DNA of 64,000 nucleotides from Porphyra umbilicalis (taxonomy: Eukaryota > Rhodophyta > Bangiophyceae > Bangiales > Bangiaceae): contig KV918761.1 in NCBI GenBank assembly GCA_002049455.2, forward strand, positions 806,001 through 870,000, written 5' to 3'. The notes under the pieces were generated by a model. The model did no database searches, was not told where the DNA came from, and was given only the letters and a program-made list of their open reading frames with translations. Both the position numbers and the translations under genes were made by a program. Below, piece by piece: positions 46,265 through 57,468 of this stretch (position 1 is its first letter; the number at the start of each line of letters is the position of its first letter).

Positions 46265-47283
46265 ATGACGTCGCTGGTGGCCACGGCCGCGTCGCTGCTG
46301 CTCATCGCCGCCGTCGCCGCGGCGGTGTGCGTCGCCCTCGAGTTGGTCGCGACCGCCCGCCACCGGGCGCGGTCGGCCGCCGCGGGTCGGGCGCGCCCGC
46401 CCGTCGTCACCCACCCCGCCACTGCCCCAACGCCAGCCGAGGAGCCGGCGGGCGCCGCCCCCGACGGGGCGCCGCCGACGCTGCGGCAGCGGCGGCCGGC
46501 CGCCACGACCGCCGCCGCCGCCGCCGCCACCGCCACCGCCGCCTCCGCGGCGGGCGGCGGCGGCGCCCCCCCCCCCACGCCCCCCACCCCACACCCCCCC
46601 CCCCCCCCCTCCGCGCACCCTCCCCGCCCCCCCCCCCGGCAGCCGCCTCCTCATCGTCCTCGGCAGCGGCGGCCACACCGCCGAAATGCTCGCGCTCGTC
46701 GCCTCGACCCCCAACGCGGGCGCCCTCCTCGCCGCCGCCACCGTCATTGTCGGCGCCACCGACGACCACAGCGCGGCCAAGGCGGGTGCGCTGGCGGCGT
46801 CGCTCGGCGTGCCCCCCCCGCCGGTCGTCGTCCTCCCCCGCGCGCGGGAGGTCGGGCAGGGACCCGCCTCGTCGGTGGCGTCGACGGTGCGGTGCGTGGC
46901 GGCGGCGGCGGCGGCTTGGGGGGGGGGGGGGGCGGGGACGTGGCGGCCGTGCTCTTGAACGGGCCGGCGTTGGCGGCGGCCGTTGCGGCCGTGTTTTTTT
47001 TGCGCAACGCGCTGCGGCGGTTGGTCGTGCCGCCGCTGTTGGGGGAGGGGGGGGGGGGGGGGGGTTCGTATCGGGTCTGGGGGGGGGGTGGGGGGGTAGG
47101 GGGGGGGGGACACCCCCCCCGCCGCCGCGGGTGGCGTCGACGCGGCTCATTTACGTGGAGAGCGTCGCGCGGGTGTCGAGCGTCAGTGTCAGCGGGCGCT
47201 TGTGTTACTGGCTGTGCCACCGCTTCCTCGTGCAGTGGGGGGGGGGCGGGGGGGGCGTCGAGTGCTACGGCCGCCTGGTGTGA
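46265..47283 (+). CDS. ALG14: UDP-GlcNAc transferase subunit ALG14, frame broken at homopolymers
   Basis: ALG14 anchors ALG13 to the ER membrane; together they add the second GlcNAc to dolichol-PP-GlcNAc in N-glycan synthesis. ATG at 46,265 opens MTSLVATAASLLLIAAVAAA, the expected N-terminal membrane anchor. The family signature VLGSGGHTAEMLAL lies near 46,660-46,695, with PRAREVGQG after it. VLLNGPALAAAVAAVFFLR (about 46,945-47,005) and LIYVESVARVSSVSVSGR plus FLVQWGG (about 47,145-47,245) match the C-terminal half, and the protein ends YGRLV. These pieces lie in three frames, and each change falls in a G/C run: about 46,566-46,637, 46,919-46,932 and 47,041-47,120. No splice signals fit. A long Pro-rich insert separates anchor and domain. 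Identity is secure; the printed sequence is not. Confidence 0.88.
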
Positions 47284-47896
47284 TGGGGTCGGGCGGGGCC
47301 GGCGACGGTGGGGCAGGGGAGGGCGGCGGTCCGTTGGCAAAAGTGCCGTCCAAACGGGCGGGGGGCAATGGCGCGCCGCCAATGCGGCCGCACGGCGCCG
47401 GCGCGTGGTCATCCAAGCAAGCGATTGCTTTTAAGCTGCGTGGCCGACCACACCGCGGGGCACCAGCGCATGCCACTCGCCCCGCGTCCCTTGCACTCCG
47501 CCCACGTCGGCCGCCCCCGACCGCGGATAGGTGGCCGCCGTGGCACTGGGCGGCGGCGCCAGAGGGGCAGGCCCCTACCCGCTAGGAGCCACTCCCGGTC
47601 GTGTCGACAGCCCGTCCCCAACAAGTCCAGCGCCCCTACCAACCACCGCCATCGCCCTTGTGCGTCAGCCACCCGCCCGGCGACGCGCACGCATACGCCA
47701 CGGCTCTGCTTGCAGTAGCCAGCGGGCGCCTCCCGACCCCCGTCAAACACAACGCCCACTCTCGCCGACAGCACTCAAGTCCAAGTGGTCATCACTCCCC
47801 CCTTGGTTTGTATCCGCCACACGTCTCGTCCCAGAACCCACCTTGCTGCTCTGCCCCCCCACCGCCCCCCGCCCCCGCCCGCCCGCCAAGCAAAAC
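47284..47896. other. Intergenic between convergent ALG14 and DAD1
   Basis: About 610 bases holding both 3' flanks. Open frames here have no recognisable content. Confidence 0.45.
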
Positions 47897-48255
47897 TCAG
47901 CCGACAAAGTTCAACACCGCCACGTGGAGCACCAGGTGACACACGAGCCAGTCGGCGAGCGCGCGCACCGGGCTCTTGCGCCCCCCACGCCGACCACCCC
48001 CCCCGCCGCCAGCTGCATGCGGAGGCCGACGCCGAGCACAAAGCTGCCGACCGCCGAGAGGAAGGCGCCGAGGAAGGCGTTGAAGGGGAAGGTACCGACG
48101 AGGATCGCGTACGCAAACAGGATGACGCCCGTGGCGAGGACGTAGGCGAGGTAGGCGTCGATCAGCGCGAGCGTGGGCGTCGTCGACGCTGCGTAGACGT
48201 CGTAGAGCTGCACGAGCGTCGAGCGAGGGGCGGTGGTCGTTGACGGGGGCGCCAT
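47897..48255 (-). CDS. DAD1: Oligosaccharyltransferase subunit DAD1/OST2
   Basis: DAD1/OST2 is a small ER membrane subunit of the oligosaccharyltransferase that moves the finished glycan to Asn. ATG at 48,255 opens MAPPSTTTAPRSTLVQLYDV. The family core is clear: TPTLALIDAYLAYVLATG, LVGTFPFNAFLGAFLSAVGS and LGVGLRMQL form the first two or three membrane helices. The end, ALADWLVCHLVLHVAVLNFVG and stop, is the hallmark C-terminus (NFVG). It lies in a different frame from the core; the change falls in the G runs between 47,981 and 48,004 (plus-strand C6 and C8). With one base corrected the protein is about 118 residues, against 113 in humans. It faces ALG14, which acts earlier in the same pathway. 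Confidence 0.9.
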
Positions 48256-48555
48256 GGTGGGGGGGGCGGCCCGAGGGGGGGTATGGTGGAAAAGCAGTAG
48301 CAGCGCTCGATGAATGAGGTAATGAGCAGTCAAAAGAGGAAAGCGCAGCGGGGAAGGGGGGGTGGCGATGGGGGGCGGTGGCGGCAAAAGGCCTTGGTCG
48401 CGGCGCCGTTGACGTCACCTCATCGAAGCGGTGCAAACTCGCCGGGTTCAACCGACTTACAGTCTCTGCAAGTCCATTGCCCAAAGGAGCTTATGCCTGC
48501 GTTCAAGGCGGCTCCGCACGTCCACTTGCCGGCATTTTCAGCTCGATGAACCATC
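48256..48555. promoter_or_regulatory. Upstream region of DAD1
   Basis: About 300 bases between the DAD1 start and the next TIR element. It must contain the DAD1 promoter. No defined motif seen. Confidence 0.35.
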
Positions 48556-48556
48556 T

Positions 48557-49527
48557 GTGGCGGCTGATTTTAGAATCCGCGATCTATGGGGCTGTCAACA
48601 TTTCTGACCTATTCAGACCTCAAGAATCGTCTCGTCACGAACTGTCGAACGCCGCCTTCGCCATCTGCAGTGAATCAAATCCCAGAGCAGGGATGTAATT
48701 TTCTCGATCCATGACGTTCTGCTGACTTAAGCCGAGAACCAGGAAAGGTCTGGCCAGATCACCCATGAGAGCACGTCTATCGGTGCGCCATCCCGCCATC
48801 GCCAAAAAGCCATCTGTTTGGCATTTTGGGGATGGCGCGGAAGAGGCATCTCTATCGGCGGCTCGACGAACTCCCCCGAATATCAGGCATAAGTGTTCCG
48901 CTGCGAGATAAAGTACCAAGACCTTCGTCGCTGTCTCTTAGAAGAGTGTGGAAGCCTCGCGTTTCGAGAGCGCAGCACGGGCCTGAGAGGCACCCCACCT
49001 GGCACAGCGTCTGGGCACACCTCTGCCTGTCCCCCCTTCATTTCGCACACGGACCCAGAGAGCATGACCACGAAAGAAAGGACTGGTGCAACTGTGGACG
49101 ACGTTGGCTGGTGGAAGGCGCGACACGACTGACTCCATGCTATCTCGTTTCCAAACCGACTGCAATGACAAGAGGCTGGAAGATGCAACTCCATCGCGAG
49201 AGAATTCTACCGAATCTTCGATGTGTTGGCAGTGTTTGATTGGCTCTCCTTGTTTGGCGCATCGCCATCGCCATCCCCAAAAGTCATTTTTTTGGGGATG
49301 GGGATGGCGATATGGGGATGGCGGATGGCATTTTGAGGATCCAGTAGAGATGCCTCATCGCCAAAATGCCATCTGAGATGGCTTTTTGGCGCACCGATAG
49401 ACGTGCTCTGAAGGGGGATCGCGACTCAGGATTGACCCGTGTGACTTTAGATCGAACAATCTTTAACTGGCCGTATCTCCGTTCGATGAAGCTCACCTAG
49501 ATCGCGGATTCTAAAATCAGCCGCCAC
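48557..49527. mobile_element. TIR element with 30-bp perfect ends, ATCT duplication and a nested inverted repeat
   Basis: Outer ends start GTGGCGGCTGATTTTAGAAT and run to 48,586; the right end (49,498-49,527) is the exact complement. ATCT stands outside both (48,553-48,556 and 49,528-49,531). A second inverted pair lies inside: GAGCACGTCTATCGGTGCGC near 48,769 and its complement ending near 49,411. This suggests a second element nested within. Between 49,258 and 49,330 short GATGGGGATGGCG-like repeats occur. No transposase frame. Confidence 0.8.
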
Positions 49528-51656
49528 ATCTGCTCCCACCTTTCATGTCAGTAAACAGTTTGTGACAGTTGTCTGGCCGAAAGCGGCAAAGCGTCGGCCC
49601 CCCACGTGCTTTTTGGTGCCCTCCTCCCCCCTCGGCAAGTACGCACTCGTCATCGGCATGTCGATCGGCATTGTGGAATTTTTACAGGGCACCGACGGCA
49701 AGTACGCACTCGTCGTCGGCATGCCGATCGGGGGGGTCAACCCAGAGTACGACACCCGTGCACGACCACTCCCAAAGACCACACGTGTTTGAGAGTGGAC
49801 GCGATTCGCATCCACCCGGGCCGTACTGTCGTTCCGCCCACCCGCGGGGAGGTCACGGCGAGGCAGGAGGCGCTTTCTCCGTTTGATTGGCACAGAGCAG
49901 CGATCTGCTGGACGGGCGTCTGCCCAGCGTTGGTGGCAAGTCGGAAGGACGACAAGAGTGGTGGACTTGGACGGGACCGTGTGTCTCTCCCAGGCGATAC
50001 CGCCAGCGGGAGGCGGGCGGAACCACGCGCTGCCCGCGACGCGGACGCCCCCACCCCGGCCCGCCCCATCGGGATCGACGGTGTAAACCGACGCGGCGGG
50101 CCCAGAGGGCGTGCGTCAATGCGCGCCCCCCGCCGCCGGCGGCGGTAGCGCACGGCGCGCACGCGCGGTGCCCGCCCAGACGAGCCCGTCGGGCGTCGCG
50201 CCGCGGCCGTGGCCGGCGCGCGCCGCGCGGCGGCCATCATCCGCCACCACGCGGCCGTCGACGCGGGGGCGGGCCCCCCCCACGGGCGGGCGCCCCGCCC
50301 CCGCCGCCGCCGCGTCCACGCCCGCCGCCGCGGGGTGCGCGCCGCCCGCCCCGACGCTGCCGGTGCGGCGCCCCCTCGGCCCCCTGCCGCCGCCACGCCC
50401 GCACGGCGCCGCCCGACGCGGCGTCCGCTGCACGGCGGGCCGCCCGCGCGTCGGGCCGCGCCGGCGGCGGCGCCCCCCCCCCCTCTCCACGATGGGGGAC
50501 GCGGCGGCGCCCCCCCTCCCCCCCCCCCCGCCCTCGGCCGCCCCCCTTGCGGGCGTACCCGCCCCGTCGCGGCGGCCGCCGCGCGCCCCCCCACGACGCG
50601 CACGCGCCGTGTCGTTGAGGGGCTTGCCGGCGGCGGCGGGGGTGGAGGCGCCGGCGGCGGCGGGCAGCCCCGCGGCGGACGTCGACCGGTGGGTGGCGCC
50701 CACGGGTGGGGGGGGGGAGACCTCCCCGACCGCCCGCGGCGCTGCGCCCGGTGTGGCGCCGCCGCCGGCCGCCGGCGGCGCGCGTGGTCGGGGGGAGGCG
50801 GGGGGGGCAGGTTTTTTTGGGGGGGGGGGGGGACCCACCCCCGCGCCGGGGGTAACCCTTTTTTGGCTGGCCGTCGACGCCGCCCCGGGGGGAAGGCGCG
50901 CGGCCGCGACGGCGGCATGCCGACGCCCCCCCCGCGCCCGGCGCCGCCGACGGGGGTGGCGACGCGGGCGAGGCCCCCCGCGCCGCCACGGGCGGTGGGG
51001 GTGCCAGCAGCACTGGCGGCGGCGGCGGTGGCGGCAAGGCGGGCCCGCCGCCCGCCGCTGCCCGTGGAGCGCTTCCGCGCGGCCGTGGCGCCGGCGGCAC
51101 GGCGGCAGCATCGTCGGCCGCTCCCGCGGTCGGCGCGTCGGGGCGGCGGCGGCGGCGACGGCGGGCACCCCGAGCGAGCAGGCGCCCGCTTGCGTCGGGT
51201 GGTGCGCCAAGGAGAGCGGCGACGCGCGTGGGCCGGGGGGGGGGGGGCGGGAGGCGGCGAAGCGCGTGGCGCTCGGACCGCGAGGCGCGCCCGCGCCGCA
51301 CGCGGGCGGCGCGGCCGCCGTCGGGCGGCGCGCGGGCGCACCCGCGGCGCCCCGGGCGGCCGACCGGCGGGGATGTCGACGCGCGCCGCCGCGCCGCACT
51401 GTCAATGTACAAGTGTTATTGGGGGCCGGGCGGGCGGCCGCTACGCGTGGCGGCGTTTGGGGTCGGCGGCGGCACCCCCCCGCCGGCGGGGGTGCCCCGC
51501 CCGGGCGCCCGCCGCCCCGGCACCCGCGGCGGTGGCCACGGGCGCCCCTCCCCCCGGGGCGTCGACGGCGGCGCCGCCGCCGCTGCCGCCGTCGCGGCGA
51601 CGCCCGTCGGCAGACGCGTTGGCGCCCCCCTCCCCCCGCCTCCCCCCCCGCCCCCG
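49528..51656. other. GC-rich stretch; small internal duplication; no confident gene
   Basis: A 64-base step duplication (GGCAAGTACGCACTCGTC) occurs at about 49,635 and 49,699 and keeps the frame open as GKYALVIGMSIG then GKYALVVGMPIG. From 50,100 on, all six frames are long and open, which is expected at this composition; the minus strand may hold the 3' part of the membrane-protein gene in other frames after the C run near 51,770. I cannot choose a frame. Confidence 0.35.
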
Positions 51657-54124
51657 TCAGCGCCAACGCCCCAGGCCGTCGGCCGGGCGGCCACCCCCCA
51701 CGCCCACCCCCCCGCCCCTCACCGGCGCCGCTGACGCCACCCCCCGGCGCTGGGCGGGGTCGCTTCCCCCCCCCCCCCCCCCCGCCCCCGACGGCCACGG
51801 CAACCGGTCGGCGGCACCGGCGGCAACGACCGCCGCCTGCGCCGCCGCCAAGCGCGCGACGGCCGACGCGAGCGCGCGCTCCCGCCGCCCGGCCGCCGCT
51901 GCGGCCGCCGCCCGCCGCGCGGCGGCGGCCGCCGCCGCCACTGCCACGCGGCCGGCCGTGGCGGCCCCCATCACGGCCCGGCGCGTGGCCGCAGCGGCGG
52001 CCGCGGTCGCCGCGACGGCAGCCGTCGCCGTCGCCGCTGCGACAGAGGCAACGGCAGACGCGGTCGCAGCCGTCGCCAAGGCCGTCGCCGTTGCCACCCG
52101 TGGCCGCCGCCACAACGGGCGCCGCATCATCCGCGCCGCCGCAACTGCCATCGACCGCCACGGCACGCGGGCAGAGACGGCCGCTAGCAGCGCCGCCGCT
52201 GCCACCGCGTGGCCGGCGGCCGGAAACGCGGGCGCCAATGGCGGCGGCACGCCCGCGCCCCCCCCCCCTTCCCTCTCGACAGCGGCGGCGGCGGCGGCGG
52301 CGGCCCATGACGCGCGCACGCCCGTGGCGCCATACACAGCCGCAACGCCGGCGCCCGCGACGGAAGCGCCCGCCGCTGCCGCCGCCGCCACCACCACCGC
52401 GTGGGCGGCGGCAGCCCCCCCCGGTCGTGGTGGTCGGGCCGTCGACGCGGCGGCGGCCGCCGCTGCGCCCGCCGCCGCGACGCGCGCGGCGGCGGCGGCG
52501 AGGGCAAGCACCACCGCCGCCGCCTGCGCCGCCGCTAGCGCCGCGGCGGCTGCGGCCGCCCCCGGCGGCGGCGCGTCGACCGCGCGGCGTGCGGTGGCGG
52601 CGGCGGCGGCCGCCGCCACCGCGGCCGACACGCCGAGTGCCGACAGGGCGGCGACTTCGACGGCCGCCGCCGACGGCGTCCAGCCGCCGCGGTGCCCGCC
52701 CCGCCATGGGCGGGCGGCGAGTACCGCCGCCACCTGCCCGGCGGCGCCGAGCAGCCGCGCGGCACCGACGGCGGGCGCCACCAGCGTCAGCGCCGTGGCG
52801 GCGGCGGCAGCGACCGCCGGCGGCGCGCCCGCACCCGCCGCCGCCGCCTCGACGGCCGCCCACGTGCGGGTGACGGCGGCGGCGGCGTCGGCCGCCGCCG
52901 CCGCCGCGGCCGTCACCGCCGCCGCCACCAGCCGCCCCGCCGCACGCAGCGGGCGGGATGGGGGCACCGGCGGGGGTGGCGGCGCCCTGCCGGCATCCGC
53001 CGCCGCCGCCGCAGTGGCGGCAACGGCCACGGCGGCCGCGTCCGCGGCGCCCCCACCCCCCCCGACACGTCCCCCTCCAACGACAGCGTGCGGAGGGTGG
53101 CGGCCGTCAGCCAGCGGGCGGCAAGATCATCGTCGGCGCCCTCCCCCGCGTTGCCCCCACCGCCGCCGCCGCCGCCGCGGAGTTTGACTTCGGCGGCGAT
53201 GCGCCGCGCTTGCGCGCGCGACACGGCGCCGCGGAGGCGGTCGGCGTCGGCCGCCGCCGCCGCCGCCGCGGCCGTCGCCGCCGCGAGCCCCGCCTCTACG
53301 TCGGCCGCAGCGGCGGCGAGGCGGTCGTCGACGGTGGCGGCGGCGGTGGCGGCCAGCCGCCGCCACGCGTCCGAGGGGGGGGGGAGTGCCGCCCGCCGCT
53401 GGCGGCGCGCGGCATCGACGCGGAGGTCTGGTGGAGGGGGGACAGCGGCGTTGTCGCCCAGCCCGGCTGGGTCCGTCGCGGCCCGCACCGAGGCGGCGGG
53501 CAGGTCGGCGGGCGGCGGGGGGGTGGCCGCCGCTGCCGGCCCAGGCAGCGGCGGTGGGTCACCCGCCGTCCCCGCTGGCGCCGCCGCCGCTGCCGTCGCG
53601 GCGGCCGCCGCGGCGACCGCCTCGGCAGCCCGCACGCGCAGCGCGCGGATGTCGGATCGTAGGCGCGCGTCGGTCATGGCGGCCGCGACGATCCCCCCCG
53701 ATGCGGGGTCCCCCCCCCCTCCCCACCGCGCCGCCGACGCCCAGTGACCCGCCACCCCGCGGCTCGTCGCCACGACGGCCGCCGTGAGGAGGAGGCTCAC
53801 AGCCGCAGCCATGGCGGCAACGCCCGCTCGGCGGCGGCGGGTCGTCTTGCCGCCGCCGCTGCAGCCGCCCGCGGGGGCCGGCGGGGGGGGGCGCACCGCG
53901 CCCGTCACGTCGTCCAAACGTCCCGACGGCAAACAGAGGGGGGTGGGGGGGGTGGGGGGGGGGGGGGCGTCCCCGCCGAGCCACACCGCCACCGCCGGCG
54001 GCGGGGGCGCGCCGTCGCCCTCGACGGCGGCCGCCGCTGCCGTCGACACGCCGACCGGTGCGAGCGACTGGGCGACCCCCACGGCGCTTGTTGGTGCCGC
54101 CATCGCCCCCGCGTCGTCTGCCAT
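51657..54124 (-). CDS. Ala-rich multi-pass membrane protein, unknown
   Basis: ATG at 54,124 (MADDAGAMAAPTSAVGVAQS) is the first in this frame, but sensible coding extends further upstream, so a missing 5' part is likely. A first membrane helix is AGVAAMAAAVSLLLTAAVVA (about 53,800), followed by a charged region (DARLRSDIRALRVRAAEA; QARRIAAEVKLR; DDDLAARWLTAATLRTLSLE). Near 53,051-53,062 a C run changes the frame; the next frame continues with many Ala/Val/Leu segments that could span membranes (for example AAVVLALAAAAARVAAAG and ASVAGAGVAAVYGATG). The opposite strand gives Thr/Arg/Ala-rich frames without such patterning, which favours the minus strand. Family not recognised. The 3' end is uncertain because of another C run near 51,770; the frame shown stops at 51,657. 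Confidence 0.4.
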
Positions 54125-55939
54125 ACCAGGGTCCAGGCGCCGCCAAAGCGCCGCCAGCGCCGGCGGCGACGACGCCAACGCCGTTGTCGGTGCCGGCAAT
54201 GGCGGCGCGCTGCCGTGGGTGCCACCGCCGGCGGCGGCGGCGGCGACCGCTCGCCGCGACCCGCCCGCCGCGTGTGCCGCCCGACCCGCGGCGGCGACGG
54301 GTGCGGCGACGGCGGCGGGCGGCCGCGGCGGGTTGGCGGGACGCGCGTCCCCCCCCCACCCCCCCCCCCCCGCGCCGCGCCCGCGCCGCGCCGCGTCGTT
54401 GCCACGCCCGCCGCCACCGCGCGGCGCGCCGGCGCCCGCCGCTCCCGCTCCATCCCGGTCGGGGCTGCTCCCCCCCCCCCCCCCCCCCCCCCCCGTCGCC
54501 CACGCGCCGCGCGGGCCGCCCGCCTGCCCGCCCGCCCGCCGCCGCCACCGCCGCCCGCGCGCGCGCCCGCCGCGGGGCACGACCCGGCGGCGCCACGTTT
54601 GCGGGCCGCCCCCCCCCGGCGGCCACGGCGGCAGTGGCAGTGGCGGCGGCGGGGCGGCGGGGCGCCCCCTGGCAGCGGCGCGCGCGTCGGCGTGCGGGTC
54701 CTCCCCCTGCGGCTGCGGCCGCGACGAGCGGTCGTCTCGGCGGCCGCCGCGGGTGTCGGACGCGGCTCGTGACACGCGCGGGGGGGGGGTCCGCCTTTGC
54801 AACGGCGCGCGGCGGTGGGTGTCACCCCCCACCCGGCACGAAAATCGGGGAGAGCGGGCGGGCGGGGAAATCAGCTGCGGAGAGAGGGGGGGGGGGGGGG
54901 GGGGGGGTGCGGCCGCGCATCGACGCGTATCGTAGGTCGACCCCGGCCGTCGGCGGCGGCGCGAGTGGAAGCGTCATGGCGCATCTGGGCGCGTCACGCG
55001 TGCGCCGACACTGGCCGTTGCGGAGCGCGCGCGCCGCCCGCCCGCCCCCCCCCCACCAGCGGCGCTGTTGGGACACGGTCGAGACGCCACTGCCGGTTGG
55101 TGCTGTGCATGGGGGCGGCGGCGGTCGCGGCAGTGGGGTGTCTGGCGGAACATACCCGGGGACCCGCGGGTGCCGCCGCCCGCCGGCCCGACGGCGGCCG
55201 TCACTGCGTCGCGCCGCTGGCGTGACAGTTGCCGCCACCGCGGCGGTGCGCGCGCGAGATCCAACTGCCACCGCGTGGCGGCGGTTGGTGCGCGGGTGGG
55301 GACGGCGGCGGCGGTGGCGAGGGGGAGGGGGGGTGGGGGGGGAGGGGAGATGGCCGGTCCCCGACCGTCGGGTCCGCGGTGATGACCGCCGGTGGGGACG
55401 GGCGCGGCGTGGCAGTGGCGGCGGCGGGGGCGGCGGCGGCGTGTCCCCACCACCCTCTCGCCGCCTCGGTGGGGGCCACTCCCCCACACACCGCGGCCGC
55501 TGCGGCGGGCGCGCCACTCGCTGCTCGTGGGGGGCCACGAGCAGCCACACGGGCTCTGGCCCCCCCCCCAGCCTCCAACGGTTGGAGATGAAAGCGCCGC
55601 AGTGGGGGCGGCGTCGGCGCCCCCCCCTGCCGCGCCCCCCCACAGTTGCACAGTGCCGTACCGTTGGCCGCCGGCCCGCGGCGGCGGCGGCGCCCGACCA
55701 ACGTCACAGAGCGCCGTGCAAAGCGGGGCGGGGTCACCGCCAATGCCCGCCCAGACCGTCGTTGCACGTGCGCGCCGCGGGCGCCGCCCGCCGCAGACAC
55801 ACAACTACGATCGGGATCTGCTGTGTACTTGGCGCGGCCGCGTCGCGGGCGCGGCCGCAAAAGTCGGCGGGGAAGAGGCACCCCATGGAACCTCGGAGCG
55901 CGCCGCGGCGGCGGTGGGGGGCGGGCGGACCCGCGGGCG
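54125..55939. other. GC-rich stretch without a confident gene
   Basis: Contains long homopolymers (C run at about 54,471-54,494, G run at about 54,884-54,907). The part next to 54,124 may be the 5' end of the membrane-protein gene. Other frames overlap on both strands and carry no domain. Confidence 0.35.
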
Positions 55940-56510
55940 CGCGTGGGGCGCCCCCGACGCCCCCCGCCGCGCGACGGGGGAGGAGGCGCAACACGAGCAG
56001 CGGCGCGTCGGGCGGGCGGGCGGGCGGCAGAGGCCCCCCTACACCGCCGCCGCCTCCCTCGGTTTGTTCCCGTCGCTCCCGCGCGCCCCGGTTTGTTTCA
56101 ACGACCCCCGCCGGGGCGGGCCGCCCCACCCGCCCGCGCGTCGGTGCCGCCGCGCGTCAGGGGGGAGGCGCAACACGACCAGCGGCGCGTCGCGCGCGCG
56201 GGCGGGCGGCGGAGGCCCCCCTACACCGCCGCCGCCGCCCTCGATTTGTTCCAGTCTCCCGCGCGCCGCCGTTTGTTTCAACGACCCCCGCCGGGACGGA
56301 CCTCCCCACCCGCCCGCGCGTCGGTACCGCCGCGCGTCGGGGGGGAGGCGCAACACGACCGGCGGCGCGTCGCGCGGGCGGGCGGGCGGCTGACTCCCTA
56401 CACCGCCACCGCCTCCCTCGGTTTCTTCCCGTCTCCCCCGCGCGCCGCCGTTTCTGTCAACGACCCGCGGCGGCGGACCGCCCCACCCGCCCGACCGTCG
56501 GGTGCCGCAG
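55940..56510. repeat. Three-copy tandem repeat, period about 181 bp
   Basis: The anchor GGCGCAACACGA starts at 55,985, 56,167 and 56,347, steps of 182 and 180 bases. Each unit also contains TACACCGCC, a C/T-rich TCCCGCGCGCC block, TTTGTTTCAACGACCC (altered in copy 3) and CCCCACCCGCCC. Unequal, non-multiple-of-three steps and lack of a stable frame argue against coding. Confidence 0.85.
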
Positions 56511-57468
56511 CGTGCACCCATTACCACCATGATGGGTGCATTGGGCGCGCGGGCCATCCTGTGAGCGCCCTACGGCTTGGCCAAAGGGGATCGCCACGGC
56601 CAAGTCGTGTTGCGGGCACGTGTTGCGGGCACTTGGCAACACTGGGTGACGGTAGAGTGTAGCCCAACAGCCGCTGGCCCGCTGCGAATTCAGAGAGCAG
56701 ACCGTCAGCCGAGTTCCGACCCTCGGTCGCGGGTCACGCTCGGGCCAAGGGCGCCCCCGCGGGGGCTGGACATCAACAGTAGAGGCGTGGGGATGCTCGG
56801 ACTCTCGATCAGCACCAACAGCCCGAATGATTCACGGTCCGATGGCCACGCCACACTCCACCTGACGGCGGACAAGCATTGCGCGCACGCCACGAGGAAC
56901 CTGGGCTTGCCGCGGCTCATCTGTGTCCGCGGTGCTCCTCCGCCGGTGAAAGGACAGAGGAGCACCACAGACACATCATATGTCTGTGGCCCCCATAATG
57001 GGGGGTGGAGGGCAGCGGTTGGGCCGACGATTTCGCCGTCTTGATTTTACTGGACCACACACCGCCACTCGGGTGCACAGAGAGGGTGTTGCTTGCGCCA
57101 GGTACGGGTGGGGCGGGTCTCCGACACCACGCCCCATAACGGATCGGGGCTGGACGCCACATGCTGCTGTCGCAGGCGCCCGTGCGTGCGCTGTAGTTTG
57201 GGCCACGTCGCCCCAGCGAGAAACACCTGTGACACCATTACGATTTGGTCGTCGACGACGCTTATTGTCGACAGCCCGTGCGGCAGTGGGTGGAGCGCGC
57301 CCCCGCCCTCTTTGTGTTTTCTGCCGTGGCCCGTCCCCCTCCGTCCCGAGTTCCCACTTCGCTAAATCTTCCCACCGTCGTCCCTTTCACCTTTGGGCCG
57401 GCGAGTCCCCTCTGCTGTCTTCCTGCTGCCCGCCCCGACGCGCGGGTGCTGACAGCGGGTCGGCAAGG
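56511..57468. other. Intergenic stretch with three consecutive hairpins; upstream of VPS4
   Basis: No gene supported. Inverted repeats follow one another: GTGCTCCTC / GAGGAGCAC (56,932-56,965), CCACAGACA / TGTCTGTGG (56,965-56,989) and CCCCCAT / ATGGGGG (56,990-57,004). The last 200 bases should include the VPS4 promoter and leader. Confidence 0.5.

Noticed and set aside
50116..52863. Very long overlapping open frames on both strands (about 900 codons)
   Set aside because: Expected by chance at this GC content. They lack ATG starts and domain signals, and opposite frames are equally open.
55940..56510. CRISPR-like array
   Set aside because: Units are 181 bp with no short identical repeats and unique spacers; it is an ordinary tandem repeat.
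56577..57044. 155-codon plus-strand frame before VPS4
   Set aside because: It starts with TTG, has no domain and runs through the three-hairpin region.
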